Assembly (NCBI RefSeq): GCF_003731765.1
Contig: NZ_MOAL01000009.1
Coordinates: 124,001 to 188,000, forward strand
DNA: 64,000 nucleotides
Source of the DNA: Pseudomonas chlororaphis
GTDB taxonomy: Bacteria > Pseudomonadota > Gammaproteobacteria > Pseudomonadales > Pseudomonadaceae
Direction: 5' to 3'
The notes beneath the pieces were generated by a model. That model ran no database searches and was not told the origin of the DNA. It worked only from the letters and a program-made list of their open reading frames with translations. The translations under genes were made by a program, and so were the position numbers. Position 1 is the stretch's first letter. The number at the start of each line of letters is the position of its first letter. This document shows, in pieces, positions 52,240-61,468 of this stretch.

Positions 52240-53091
52240 ATGACTGCTCCACGCCTGACCCTGCCCTCTCCCGCCAAACTCAACCTGATGCTGCATATCC
52301 TGGGTCGTCGTGAGGACGGCTATCACGAATTGCAGACGATCTTTCAGTTTCTCGACTACGGCGATGAAATCACCTTCGCCGTGCGCGATGACGGTGCGAT
52401 CCAACTGCACACCGAATTCCCTGGCGTGCCCCACGACAGCAACCTGATTGTGCGCGCGGCCAAACAACTGCAGGAACAATCCGGCTGTGCACAGGGCATC
52501 GACATCTGGATCGATAAAGTCCTGCCCATGGGCGGCGGCATCGGCGGCGGCAGTTCAAACGCCGCCACTACATTGCTGGGGCTCAACCACCTTTGGCAGT
52601 TGGGCTGGGATGAAGATCGCCTCGCCACACTGGGCCTGACCCTAGGCGCCGACGTCCCGGTTTTCGTCCGTGGGCGTGCCGCTTTTGCCGAGGGCGTGGG
52701 AGAGAAACTCACCCCTGTGGAACCCGAAGAACCGTGGTATCTGGTGCTGGTGCCGCAAGTCTCTGTTAGTACAGCAGAAATTTTTTCGGATCCGCTGTTG
52801 ACACGTAACTCCCCGCCCATTAAAGTGCGCCCCGTTCCCAAGGGAAACAGTCGAAATGACTGCTTGCCGGTTGTTGCAAGGCGTTATCCAGATGTACGTA
52901 ACGCATTGAATTTGTTAGGTAAATTTACCGAAGCAAAACTAACCGGAACTGGAAGTTGTGTGTTTGGGGGCTTCCCAAGCAAAGCTGAAGCTGATAAAGT
53001 CTCGGCCCTTCTGACAGAGACCCTTACAGGGTTTGTAGCGAAAGGAAGCAACATTTCAATGTTGCATCGCAAGCTGCAAAGTCTGCTCTAA
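52240..53091 (+). CDS. ispE: 4-diphosphocytidyl-2-C-methyl-D-erythritol kinase
   Basis: A 283-residue GHMP kinase of the MEP isoprenoid pathway. It starts LPSPAKLNLMLHILGRREDGYHEL, and the ATP loop PMGGGIGGGSSNAATTL lies near residue 94. The C-terminal TGTGSCVFG is present. The last 330 bases use codons unlike the rest (TTA, CTA, GTA, ACA, TCA, GGA), a composition change that starts near 52765. The protein sequence remains normal for the family. Confidence 0.94.
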   Translation: MTAPRLTLPSPAKLNLMLHILGRREDGYHELQTIFQFLDYGDEITFAVRDDGAIQLHTEFPGVPHDSNLIVRAAKQLQEQSGCAQGIDIWIDKVLPMGGGIGGGSSNAATTLLGLNHLWQLGWDEDRLATLGLTLGADVPVFVRGRAAFAEGVGEKLTPVEPEEPWYLVLVPQVSVSTAEIFSDPLLTRNSPPIKVRPVPKGNSRNDCLPVVARRYPDVRNALNLLGKFTEAKLTGTGSCVFGGFPSKAEADKVSALLTETLTGFVAKGSNISMLHRKLQSLL

Positions 53092-53128
53092 AGGAACCAA
53101 GTGCTCGGCACTTGCAAGCAACAGATAC

Positions 53129-53203
53129 AGGGGCGTCGCCAAGCGGTAAGGCAGCAGGTTTTGATCCTGCCATGCGTTGGTTCGAATCCAGCCGCCCCTG
53201 CCA
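53129..53203 (+). tRNA. tRNA-Gln (anticodon TTG)
   Basis: A 75-base cloverleaf including encoded CCA. Acceptor AGGGGCG pairs with CGCCCCT; the anticodon arm CAGG-TTTTGAT-CCTG carries TTG; the T arm contains GGTTCGAATCC. It lies between ispE and prs, the same place as in other pseudomonads. Confidence 0.95.
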
Positions 53204-53250
53204 TTTTCCTATACTCATCCAGGTATACCCTCAGCCTTCAGGTACTGCGC

Positions 53251-54192
53251 GTGTCCAAGATGATGGTCTTTACGGGGAACGCTAACCCCGATCTGGCTCG
53301 GCGTGTCGTACGTCAGCTGCATATCCCTCTCGGTGACATCTCTGTTGGAAAATTTTCCGACGGCGAAATTACTGCCGAGATCAATGAAAATGTCCGCGGT
53401 AAAGACGTTTTCATTATCCAGCCGACTTGCGCTCCGACCAACGATAACCTGATGGAACTCGTCGTGATGGCTGATGCCTTCCGCCGCTCCTCAGCAACTC
53501 GTATCACTGCTGTTATTCCTTATTTTGGTTATGCCCGTCAGGATCGCCGTCCGCGTTCCGCACGTGTGGCTATCAGCGCGAAAGTGGTTGCTGACATGCT
53601 CACCGTTGTCGGCATTGACCGTGTTCTCACGGTTGACCTGCATGCTGACCAGATTCAGGGCTTCTTCGATATTCCGGTAGATAACATCTACGGCTCCCCC
53701 GTACTGGTGGATGACATCGAAGACCAACGCTTCGAGAACCTGATGATCGTGTCCCCGGACATTGGCGGCGTCGTGCGTGCACGTGCCGTGGCCAAGTCCC
53801 TGGGCGTGGATCTCGGGATCATCGACAAGCGCCGTGAGAAAGCCAATCACTCTGAAGTGATGCATATCATCGGTGATGTCGAAGGGCGTACCTGCATTCT
53901 GGTCGACGACATGGTCGATACCGCCGGCACTCTGTGCCACGCGGCCAAGGCCTTGAAAGAGCATGGCGCAGCCAAGGTCTTTGCCTACTGCACACACCCT
54001 GTGCTGTCGGGTCGAGCCATCGAGAACATTGAAAATTCCGTGCTGGACGAGCTGGTGGTGACTAACACCATCCCGCTGTCCGCTGCAGCACAAGCCTGTG
54101 CGCGTATCCGCCAACTGGATATCGCACCGGTTGTTGCCGAGGCGGTTCGCCGCATCAGCAACGAAGAATCGATCAGTGCGATGTTCCGCTAA
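53251..54192 (+). CDS. prs: Ribose-phosphate pyrophosphokinase
   Basis: A 313-residue enzyme making PRPP from ribose 5-phosphate and ATP. The motifs VIPYFGYARQDRR and the PRPP loop CILVDDMVDTAGTL are visible. The GTG at 53251 gives the usual 313-residue form (VSKMMVFTGN..); the open frame upstream runs through the tRNA. Codons are those of a highly expressed gene, with more T-ending codons than neighbours. Its product PRPP feeds the hpt and upp enzymes encoded earlier in the window. Confidence 0.95.
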   Translation: MSKMMVFTGNANPDLARRVVRQLHIPLGDISVGKFSDGEITAEINENVRGKDVFIIQPTCAPTNDNLMELVVMADAFRRSSATRITAVIPYFGYARQDRRPRSARVAISAKVVADMLTVVGIDRVLTVDLHADQIQGFFDIPVDNIYGSPVLVDDIEDQRFENLMIVSPDIGGVVRARAVAKSLGVDLGIIDKRREKANHSEVMHIIGDVEGRTCILVDDMVDTAGTLCHAAKALKEHGAAKVFAYCTHPVLSGRAIENIENSVLDELVVTNTIPLSAAAQACARIRQLDIAPVVAEAVRRISNEESISAMFR

Positions 54193-54228
54193 GGCCCTGC
54201 CCTAGCCCAACATCTCAATGACGAAAAG

Positions 54229-54267
54229 CGCCCCGCCCCAGCATTCCTGCTGGGGCGGGGCTTTTTT
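54229..54267 (+). terminator. Intrinsic terminator of prs
   Basis: GCCCCGCCCCAGCA / TGCTGGGGCGGGGC with a 4-base loop, followed by six T. Confidence 0.95.
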
Positions 54268-54332
54268 GCCCATATCGCCTTTAGCGCTGGTCGCAAACGC
54301 TAGGGCGAATGTGGTTATTTTGGAGATACAAC

Positions 54333-54929
54333 ATGAACGATTTTACTCTGAATGCTGAAGTGCGTTCCGACCTGGGGAAAGGTGCGAGCCGCCGCCTGCG
54401 TCGTCTCGCAAGCCTGGTTCCAGCTGTAGTTTACGGTGGCGAGAAAGCCCCTGAATCCATCAGCATGCTGGCCAAAGAAGTTGCCAAACTGCTCGAAAAC
54501 GACGCGGCTTACAGCCACATCATCGAGCTGAACGTTGGTGGCACCAAGCAGAACGTCATCATCAAGGCACTGCAACGTCACCCGGCTAAAGGCCACGTAC
54601 TGCACGCTGACTTCGTACGCGTTGTAGCCGGTCAGAAACTGACCGCTATCGTGCCTGTACACTTCGTTGGCGAAGCAGCTCCGATCAAGAAAGGCGGCGA
54701 AGTTTCGCACGTTATCGCCGAGATCGAAGTTTCCTGCCTGCCGAAAGACCTGCCTGAGTTCATCGAAGTCGACCTGGCTGACGCTGAAATCGGCACCATC
54801 GTTCACCTGTCGAACATCAAGGCCCCTAAAGGCGTTGAGTTCGTCGCTCTGGCACACGGCAACGACCTGGCAGTAGCCAACGTCCACGCACCACGTGTTG
54901 CTCCAGAAGCAGAAGGCGCTGCAGAGTAA
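54333..54929 (+). CDS. rplY: 50S ribosomal protein L25 (CTC form)
   Basis: A 198-residue general-stress-type L25. The N-terminal 5S rRNA-binding domain (LNAEVRSDLGKGASRRLRR..PAVVYGG) is followed by the CTC C-terminal domain (VPVHFVGEAAPIKKGGEVSHVIAEIEVSCLPKDLP). The ATG at 54333 follows TGGAGATAC. A 169-base gap to pth contains a hairpin (CGCCGCA / TGCGGCG, 55042-55063). Confidence 0.95.
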   Translation: MNDFTLNAEVRSDLGKGASRRLRRLASLVPAVVYGGEKAPESISMLAKEVAKLLENDAAYSHIIELNVGGTKQNVIIKALQRHPAKGHVLHADFVRVVAGQKLTAIVPVHFVGEAAPIKKGGEVSHVIAEIEVSCLPKDLPEFIEVDLADAEIGTIVHLSNIKAPKGVEFVALAHGNDLAVANVHAPRVAPEAEGAAE

Positions 54930-55098
54930 TTTCACTCTGACGCCGGAGTAAGCGGAATACATCGCGGACTGGAACGTAGCGAGAAAGCGGGCGAGAACGC
55001 GAAGTTTGCCGCAAGGTAAATCAGCTCTTGTCGTCCACTTTCGCCGCAGCCCCTGTTGCGGCGATGTCATCCACCACTCCAAAGGAAGGGCCCCTATC

Positions 55099-55683
55099 GT
55101 GACTGCCATCAAACTGATCGTTGGCCTGGGTAATCCAGGCGCCGAATACGAACAGACCCGGCATAACGCAGGGGCCCTTTTTGTTGAGCGCATCGCCGAC
55201 AAACAAGGTGTCAGCCTTGTCGCCGATCGCAAGTATTTCGGCCTGACCGGGCGCTTCAGTCACCAAGGTCAGGACATTCGTCTGTTGATCCCCACCACCT
55301 ACATGAACCGCAGCGGCCAAGCCGTAGCGGCACTTGCCGGCTTCTTTCGCATCGCGCCGGAAGAGATCCTGGTGGCCCACGACGAACTCGACTTGCCACC
55401 CGGCGTCGCCAAACTCAAGACCGGCGGCGGGCATGGCGGGCACAACGGACTGCGGGACATCATCGCGCAGCTCGGTAATCAGAATACCTTCCACCGTCTG
55501 CGGCTCGGCATTGGCCACCCAGGCGTTGCCAGTATGGTTTCAAACTTTGTCCTGGGTCGTGCGCCACGCGCCGAACAGGAAAAACTCGATGCCAGCATCG
55601 ACTTTGCCCTCGGCGTGCTGCCGGATATCTTCGCCGGTGAATGGAACCGTGCGATGAAAAACCTGCACAGCCAGAAGGCCTGA
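55099..55683 (+). CDS. pth: Peptidyl-tRNA hydrolase
   Basis: A 194-residue enzyme that recycles tRNA from stalled peptidyl-tRNA. VGLGNPGAEYEQTRHNAGALFV with catalytic His, YMNRSG, and HDELDLPPG..KTGGGHGGHNGLRD are all visible. It starts with GTG at 55099, with AAGGAAG upstream. It is followed after 23 bases by ychF. Confidence 0.95.
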   Translation: MTAIKLIVGLGNPGAEYEQTRHNAGALFVERIADKQGVSLVADRKYFGLTGRFSHQGQDIRLLIPTTYMNRSGQAVAALAGFFRIAPEEILVAHDELDLPPGVAKLKTGGGHGGHNGLRDIIAQLGNQNTFHRLRLGIGHPGVASMVSNFVLGRAPRAEQEKLDASIDFALGVLPDIFAGEWNRAMKNLHSQKA

Positions 55684-55706
55684 CTCTAACTCCTCGGGGA
55701 AACACC

Positions 55707-56807
55707 ATGGGATTCAATTGCGGCATCGTCGGTCTGCCTAACGTCGGCAAGTCCACCCTGTTCAACGCCCTGACCAAATCCGGGATCGCGGCCGAGAACT
55801 TCCCCTTCTGCACCATCGAGCCCAACAGCGGTATCGTGCCGATGCCGGACCCACGACTGGACGCACTGGCTGCCATCGTCAATCCGAAGCGCATCCTGCC
55901 GACCACCATGGAATTCGTCGACATCGCAGGCCTGGTGGCCGGCGCGTCGAAAGGTGAAGGCCTGGGCAACAAGTTCCTGGCCAACATCCGCGAAACCGAT
56001 GCCATCGCCCACGTCGTGCGCTGCTTCGAAGACGAGAACGTGATCCACGTTTCCAACAGCGTCGACCCGAAGCGCGACATCGAAATCATCGACCTGGAAC
56101 TGATCTTCGCCGACCTCGACAGCTGCGAAAAGCAACTGCAGAAAGTCACTCGCAACGCCAAGGGTGGTGACAAGGACGCCGTCGTTCAGAAAGCCCTGCT
56201 GGAGCAACTGATCGCTCACTTCACCGAAGGCAAGCCTGCGCGCAGCCTGATGAAGAACATGAGCACCGACGAGAAAGCCGTGATCAAGGGCTTCCACCTG
56301 CTGACCACCAAGCCGGTCATGTACATCGCCAACGTCGCGGAAGACGGTTTCGAGAACAACCCGCACCTGGACGTGGTCAAGGCCATTGCCGAAGAAGAAG
56401 GCGCGATGGTTGTTCCGGTCTGCAACAAGATCGAAGCAGAAATCGCCGAGCTCGACGACGGTGAAGAGAAAGACATGTTCCTCGAGGCCCTGGGTCTGGA
56501 AGAGCCTGGCCTGAACCGCGTGATCCGTGCGGGCTACGAAATGCTTCACCTGCAGACCTACTTCACCGCCGGTGTCGAAGAAGTCCGCGCCTGGACCGTC
56601 CGCGTCGGTGCCACCGCACCACAAGCCGCTGGCGTGATCCACACCGACTTCGAGAAAGGCTTTATCCGCGCCGAAGTGATCGCCTACAACGACTTCATCC
56701 AGTTCAAGGGTGAAGCCGGTGCCAAGGAAGCCGGGAAATGGCGCCTGGAAGGCAAGGAATACATCGTCAAGGACGGCGACGTGATGCACTTCCGCTTCAA
56801 CGTCTAA
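55707..56807 (+). CDS. ychF: Redox-regulated ATPase YchF (Obg family)
   Basis: A 366-residue P-loop protein that prefers ATP. G1 motif GLPNVGKSTLFNALTK at residues 8-23, DIAGLVAGASKGEGLGNKFL, a coiled-coil insertion and a C-terminal TGS domain (KGFIRAEVIAYNDFIQFKGE). The pth-ychF pairing is conserved across gammaproteobacteria. Confidence 0.96.
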   Translation: MGFNCGIVGLPNVGKSTLFNALTKSGIAAENFPFCTIEPNSGIVPMPDPRLDALAAIVNPKRILPTTMEFVDIAGLVAGASKGEGLGNKFLANIRETDAIAHVVRCFEDENVIHVSNSVDPKRDIEIIDLELIFADLDSCEKQLQKVTRNAKGGDKDAVVQKALLEQLIAHFTEGKPARSLMKNMSTDEKAVIKGFHLLTTKPVMYIANVAEDGFENNPHLDVVKAIAEEEGAMVVPVCNKIEAEIAELDDGEEKDMFLEALGLEEPGLNRVIRAGYEMLHLQTYFTAGVEEVRAWTVRVGATAPQAAGVIHTDFEKGFIRAEVIAYNDFIQFKGEAGAKEAGKWRLEGKEYIVKDGDVMHFRFNV

Positions 56808-56819
56808 GCCGTACCGCAC

Positions 56820-56849
56820 AAAAAAACCGCGTGAATACGCGGTTTTTTT
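56820..56849. terminator. Bidirectional intrinsic terminator after ychF
   Basis: ACCGCGT / ACGCGGT with a GAAT loop, flanked by an A run and a T run, so it serves both ychF and the convergent MFS gene. Confidence 0.93.
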
Positions 56850-56904
56850 ATGCCCGGATTTTCTGCTCGAAGCGCTGTCACGCCAGCCGCTCCAGCAAAG
56901 GGCT

Positions 56905-58122
56905 TCAGGCTTTGCGAGTGCGCGGCAGGAAGATCGCCAGCACGCCGAACAACGGCAGGAACGAGCACAGAAAGTACACGTACTCGATGCCATGAATGTC
57001 CGCCAGACGCCCCAGCAGCGCCGCGCCAATCCCACCAAAACCGAACATCAGGCCGAAAAACACCCCGGCAATCATGCCCACGTTACCTGGCACCAGTTCC
57101 TGGGCGTAAACCACGATGGCCGAGAACGCCGAAGCCAGGATGAAGCCGATCACCACGCTGAGCACGCTGGTCCAGAACAGGTCCACATGGGGCAGCAACA
57201 GGGTGAACGGTGCCACGCCGAGGATCGAGAACCAGATCACCGCCTTGCGCCCGATCTTGTCGCCGATCGGCCCGCCGAAGAAGGTCCCCGCCGCCACCGC
57301 CCCCAAGAACAGGAACAGATGCAACTGAGAGCTGGCCATGGACAGGTCGAACTTCTCAATCAAGTAGAAGGTGAAGTAGCTGGTCAGGCTGGACATGTAG
57401 AAGTACTTGGAGAACACCAGCATCCCCAGCACCACCAGCGCACCCATCACCCGGTTCCGGGACAAACCGTGGGTCGCGGCCTGGCCCTGCTTGAGCTTGA
57501 ACAGCTTCAGGTGGTTGGCGTACCAGCGGCTGATGGCATAGAGCACCACCAGGGCAAAGACCGCGAACAGCCCGAACCAGGCGACGTTGCCCTGGCCGTA
57601 GGGAATGATGATCGCTGCGGCCAGCAGCGGGCCGAATGCAGTCCCGGCATTGCCACCGACCTGGAAGGTCGACTGCGCCAGGCCGAAACGCCCGCCCGAG
57701 GCCAGGCGTGCCACCCGCGAGGCTTCCGGGTGAAAGGTCGAGGAACCGATGCCGATCAGGCCTGACGCCAGGAGGATCATGGCGAAGCTACCGGCCTGAG
57801 ACATCAGCAAAATACCCACCAGGGTGCAGACCATGCCCGCCGGCAACAGGAACGGCTTGGGGTGGCGATCGGTGTAGTAGCCCACCCAGGGTTGCAGCAA
57901 CGAGGCAGTGAGCTGGAAGGTCAGGGTAATCAGGCCGACCTGGGTAAAGCTCAGGCCGTAGTTGGTCTTGAGCATCGGATAGATCGACGGCAGCACCGCC
58001 TGGATCAGGTCATTGATCAAATGCGCCAACGCCACCGCACCAATGATGCGCATGACCAACGGGCTGCTTTGCGAGGGAGTGGGCGCCGTCGTCGGGACGG
58101 GCTGGGCATTGCTGATAGCCAT
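56905..58122 (-). CDS. MFS transporter, Fsr (fosmidomycin resistance)-like
   Basis: A 405-residue inner-membrane protein with 12 hydrophobic segments. The wording ALAHLINDLIQAVLPSIYPMLKTNYGLSFTQVGLITL and STFHPEASRVARLASGGRFGLAQSTFQVGGNAGTAFGPLL is characteristic of the Fsr group. Drug export is the family association; the natural substrate is unknown. The ATG at 58122 gives a normal length; the upstream 18 codons are not protein-like. Confidence 0.9.
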   Translation of the reverse strand: MAISNAQPVPTTAPTPSQSSPLVMRIIGAVALAHLINDLIQAVLPSIYPMLKTNYGLSFTQVGLITLTFQLTASLLQPWVGYYTDRHPKPFLLPAGMVCTLVGILLMSQAGSFAMILLASGLIGIGSSTFHPEASRVARLASGGRFGLAQSTFQVGGNAGTAFGPLLAAAIIIPYGQGNVAWFGLFAVFALVVLYAISRWYANHLKLFKLKQGQAATHGLSRNRVMGALVVLGMLVFSKYFYMSSLTSYFTFYLIEKFDLSMASSQLHLFLFLGAVAAGTFFGGPIGDKIGRKAVIWFSILGVAPFTLLLPHVDLFWTSVLSVVIGFILASAFSAIVVYAQELVPGNVGMIAGVFFGLMFGFGGIGAALLGRLADIHGIEYVYFLCSFLPLFGVLAIFLPRTRKA

Positions 58123-58456
58123 GAGAATTTCCGTACAGCGGATGGGTGCACAGGTGCAGGTGCGCCAATGTGCCATTTTTCAGTGCAGGCACGCCATCCC
58201 ATTAGCTTGCTAACGACCGACCTTTGTTGAATCTTCCGACTGATAGCCCATCGCCATGGTCTGAATCTTGCTCCCCCAACCGTCCTAACCCGGTCGCCTT
58301 ACAAAGGGGGCCGAAAATGGGAAGTATCGCTACAGCGCTGGCCCGACAAAGGCTGCACTGGCGCACTTTCCGAGGCCTTTTTACAAGGGCACAGAGTCGA
58401 GGCCAAAGGCCGCGATCGCACGCCAGTGGTGCGTGGTGCCTTGGGGGAACTGTCGA
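58123..58456. other. Divergent intergenic region between the MFS and chemoreceptor genes
   Basis: A 334-base region. TTAGC-TT-GCTAA (58202-58213) is a perfect small inverted repeat that could be an operator for the MFS gene. Open frames in it are not convincing. No FliA-type promoter consensus is found for the chemoreceptor. Confidence 0.45.
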
Positions 58457-60514
58457 ATGCATCTTTTTCTAGCACCGGGGATTCGACTGCTTGGGCGTTT
58501 CGGTTTCGCCCGCAAGTTTCAGCTGCTGTTCCTGCTGTTTATCCTGCCGTTGCTGGGCAGCCTGTGGATGATCGGCCAGGACTACCGCGACAAGCTGAGC
58601 CTGGTCGCCGGGGAACGCGCCGGGGTGCGTCAACTGCTGGCCCTGGATAACCTCGACAACCTGCTGGCCGCCCAACGTGACCGCGCAGCACGCTGGCGCG
58701 CCACGGAAACCAATCGCCAGCCAACACCTGCCACGGTCGCCGCCATGGGCGCGTTCGATGCCGTGCAACCCGCACTGACCCAGGCCGCCAGCGAGTTGGG
58801 CGAGGCCCTGCAAAAGGAAGGTGCCGAAGCGCCGATCCTGAGCCGCTACCAGGCCCTGCAAACGGCACTGAATGGGCTCGACTCCAAGAGCCTGAGCAGC
58901 GTCGGCTGGTGGCCGGACGGTTATGACCGCTTCACCAGCGCCTTGAGTGCCCTGCAAGCCCTGCGCGAACAGATCGCTATGGACAACCGCCTGACCCTCG
59001 CCCCTTGGCTGGAAACCTATCTACTGACGCAGATCTCCACCCAGCACGCACCCGACCTGATCGAACGCGTCGGGCGCCTGGCCAGCGTCGGCCAGGCCTC
59101 GGTGGTGTCCGGGCAATTCACCCTGCAAAGCCGCCTGCAACTGCGCGATTTGCGCAGCCGCATCGGCGATGCTCGGGAACAATTGGTGAAGACCGGTAGC
59201 CTGCTGGAGGCTCGCCTGCCCAGTGAACTGAACGCCTGGGCCGGGCAGTATCAAGGCAGTCTGAAGCACCTCGACGCCACCCTCAAAGTCCTCGACGACG
59301 GCGTGTTCGGCGGCAGCATCAACCTCAAGCCGGAAGACTTCGAACGCAATCTCGATGCCTTGCTGGGCAACCTCGCGGCCCTGCGCCAAACCTCGTTGAA
59401 GGCACTCGACAGCCGCCTGGATCAGCACCAGGGCTCGGCCCTGCGCCAATTTATCCTGGTGGCCACGGTCCTCGGCTGCCTGGTACTGGCAGCGCTCTAC
59501 CTGTTCATCTGCCTGCAGGCGGCGATCCGCCGCAGCGCCAGCGGCATCACCCTGCTGGCCGAAGCCCTGCGCGACGGCAACCTGTGCCTGCAAGTGCCGG
59601 TGCACGGCCGTGACGAACTGGCGGCCATCAGCACCGCGCTGAATGTCGCGGTGGTGCAACTGCGCGCCAGCCTGCAGGGCGTGGACCACGAAACCCTGCA
59701 ACTGGGTAACGCTGTGCGCAGCCTCAACGATCACTCCAGCGGCGCCTTGGGTGAAGTCGAAGCCCAGCAGCAACAGATCAGCCAGATCGCTGCCGCCGCC
59801 ACCCAACTGGCCGCCACCTCGCAAGGGGTGGCCCAGAGTTGCGAACAGGCCTCCGGCAGCGCTCAGCACACACGACGGATTGCCGCCGAAAGCAGCCGCG
59901 ACAGCCAGCGCACCACCGCCAGCATCCAACAACTCAACCAGCGCCTGAACGACACCGCTGCGGCACTGGGCCGAGTCAGTGAGCAAGGGCAACAGATTCA
60001 GTTGGTGGTGGACACCATTCGCGGCGTGGCCGAGCAAACCAACTTGCTGGCGCTCAACGCGGCGATTGAAGCCGCGCGGGCCGGTGAACAGGGCCGCGGT
60101 TTTGCCGTGGTGGCCGATGAAGTGCGCAGCTTGTCGCAACGTACTCAATCTTCCACCGCGCAGATCGCCGGCACCGTGGACAGCCTGCGCAGCACGGTGA
60201 ATGAAGCGGTCAGCCTGATGGAGGCCGCCTGTGGCCAGGCGCAAAGCGATGCGCAATCAGTGACAGGCCTGGGTGAACGTCTGGTGGAAATCGCCAACGC
60301 CGTGCAAGGCGTCACCGATACCCTGGCGCAAATCGCCACGGCGGTAGAAGAACAGGCCAGCACCGCCGACGAAGTCAGCAGCAATATCCAGCAAGTGGAT
60401 CAGGCGGCGTTGCGGCTACTGGAAGGTGCACGGGCGGTGAACCTCGCGGCGGATACCCTGAGCCTCGGCAGCCGGGCCTTGAGTGACAACACCGGGCGCT
60501 TCCAACTGGCCTGA
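58457..60514 (+). CDS. Methyl-accepting chemotaxis protein with large alpha-helical sensor
   Basis: A 685-residue chemoreceptor. TM1 is at about residues 21-41, a roughly 290-residue periplasmic region rich in Leu/Ala/Gln helices follows (no Cache-like beta wording), TM2 at about 331-354, then a HAMP-like segment and a signalling domain with the tip TNLLALNAAIEAARAGEQGRGFAVVADEVRSLSQRTQ. The sensor size suggests a double four-helix-bundle type module; the ligand is unknown. The ATG at 58457 lies eight codons inside the open frame, and GGGGGAAC sits upstream of it. Confidence 0.88.
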   Translation: MHLFLAPGIRLLGRFGFARKFQLLFLLFILPLLGSLWMIGQDYRDKLSLVAGERAGVRQLLALDNLDNLLAAQRDRAARWRATETNRQPTPATVAAMGAFDAVQPALTQAASELGEALQKEGAEAPILSRYQALQTALNGLDSKSLSSVGWWPDGYDRFTSALSALQALREQIAMDNRLTLAPWLETYLLTQISTQHAPDLIERVGRLASVGQASVVSGQFTLQSRLQLRDLRSRIGDAREQLVKTGSLLEARLPSELNAWAGQYQGSLKHLDATLKVLDDGVFGGSINLKPEDFERNLDALLGNLAALRQTSLKALDSRLDQHQGSALRQFILVATVLGCLVLAALYLFICLQAAIRRSASGITLLAEALRDGNLCLQVPVHGRDELAAISTALNVAVVQLRASLQGVDHETLQLGNAVRSLNDHSSGALGEVEAQQQQISQIAAAATQLAATSQGVAQSCEQASGSAQHTRRIAAESSRDSQRTTASIQQLNQRLNDTAAALGRVSEQGQQIQLVVDTIRGVAEQTNLLALNAAIEAARAGEQGRGFAVVADEVRSLSQRTQSSTAQIAGTVDSLRSTVNEAVSLMEAACGQAQSDAQSVTGLGERLVEIANAVQGVTDTLAQIATAVEEQASTADEVSSNIQQVDQAALRLLEGARAVNLAADTLSLGSRALSDNTGRFQLA

Positions 60515-60540
60515 CACAAGCCCCACGGGCCAAGCACCGT

Positions 60541-60571
60541 GCGCACGAATGAGCCCGGCTCATTCGTGCGC
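60541..60571. repeat. Perfect 31-base palindrome spanning the lysR stop
   Basis: Fifteen base pairs (60541-60555 with 60557-60571) around a single central base. It begins 26 bases after the chemoreceptor stop and covers the last four codons of the convergent LysR gene. No T run follows on either strand. Confidence 0.85.
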
Positions 60572-61468
60572 AATCACCGCCTCAGGAAAGTCCTGCTCCA
60601 GCTCGGTTTTCAGCCACTGGATAAACCACTGCACATCCGCCGTCAGCACCGCCGACGGCGTCAGTATCCGGTAGCTTTCCAGCTTCACCTGATCCTCCAG
60701 GGCCCGTACCAGGGTCCCCGCCTTGAGCTCCTCGCGCACCAGCACCTCATTGGCCAAGGCGATGCCCTGCCCGCTTTCCGCCACCGACAGGGCGTGGTCA
60801 TTGTTGACGTAAATCAGGTCCGAGGTGAGCTGGATCTCCAGGCCATTGGCGGCGAACCACATGTTCCACCACTCACCGTCGTCGAAGTGGATCAACTCAT
60901 GCTTGAGCAAATCGGCCGGGCACGACAGCGGTTCGATACTGGCCAGGTAAGCCGGGGTGCAGATGGGGAAAACCCGGGGGCAGATCAAGGTCGCGCGAGA
61001 CTCGGCGTATTGCCCGTCCAGGCCGTAGGCGATGCCCAGGTCGCTGCTTTTGGCGTCCACTTCAGTAAAGGTCGAGTTGGGTTCGATGGCGAATTTCAAG
61101 CCTGGGCGCAGGTGGCGCAGTGCTTCCAGCCGAGGCGTCAGCCAGCGCTTGGCGAAGCCCGGCACCACCATAATCCGCAGCCAGCGCTCGCCCCCCTTGG
61201 GTTGCAACTCCTTGCCGGCCTCGATAATGAGCTGCAAGGCCGAGGCGATCTTGCGGTGATACTTCTCCCCGGCCAGGGTCAGGATGACCCCGCGAGAGGT
61301 GCGTTCGAACAGCTGGACGCCTAGCCACTCCTCCAGCAAGCGCACATGGCGGCCAATGGCAGGCTGGGTCACGTGCAAGGCTTTAGAGGCTTCAACATAG
61401 CTGCCCAAGCGGGCGGCTGCATCAAAGGCACGGACGGCATTCAAGGGCGGCAAACGCTGATCAGCCAT
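60560..61468 (-). CDS. LysR family transcriptional regulator (GcvA-like)
   Basis: A 302-residue LTTR. The N-terminal winged helix (LPPLNAVRAFDAAARLGSYVEASKALHVTQPAIGRHVRLLEEWLGVQLFER) and the substrate-binding domain are complete. The LPPLNALRAFEAAAR-type start is typical of the GcvA subgroup. It is divergent from a spermidine/putrescine-type ABC operon and is the likely regulator of it. Confidence 0.9.
   Translation of the reverse strand: MADQRLPPLNAVRAFDAAARLGSYVEASKALHVTQPAIGRHVRLLEEWLGVQLFERTSRGVILTLAGEKYHRKIASALQLIIEAGKELQPKGGERWLRIMVVPGFAKRWLTPRLEALRHLRPGLKFAIEPNSTFTEVDAKSSDLGIAYGLDGQYAESRATLICPRVFPICTPAYLASIEPLSCPADLLKHELIHFDDGEWWNMWFAANGLEIQLTSDLIYVNNDHALSVAESGQGIALANEVLVREELKAGTLVRALEDQVKLESYRILTPSAVLTADVQWFIQWLKTELEQDFPEAVIAHE

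Noticed and set aside
53101..53250. Upstream extension of prs through the tRNA-Gln gene to give a longer protein
   Set aside because: The tRNA cloverleaf is complete and the GTG at 53251 gives the standard 313-residue enzyme.
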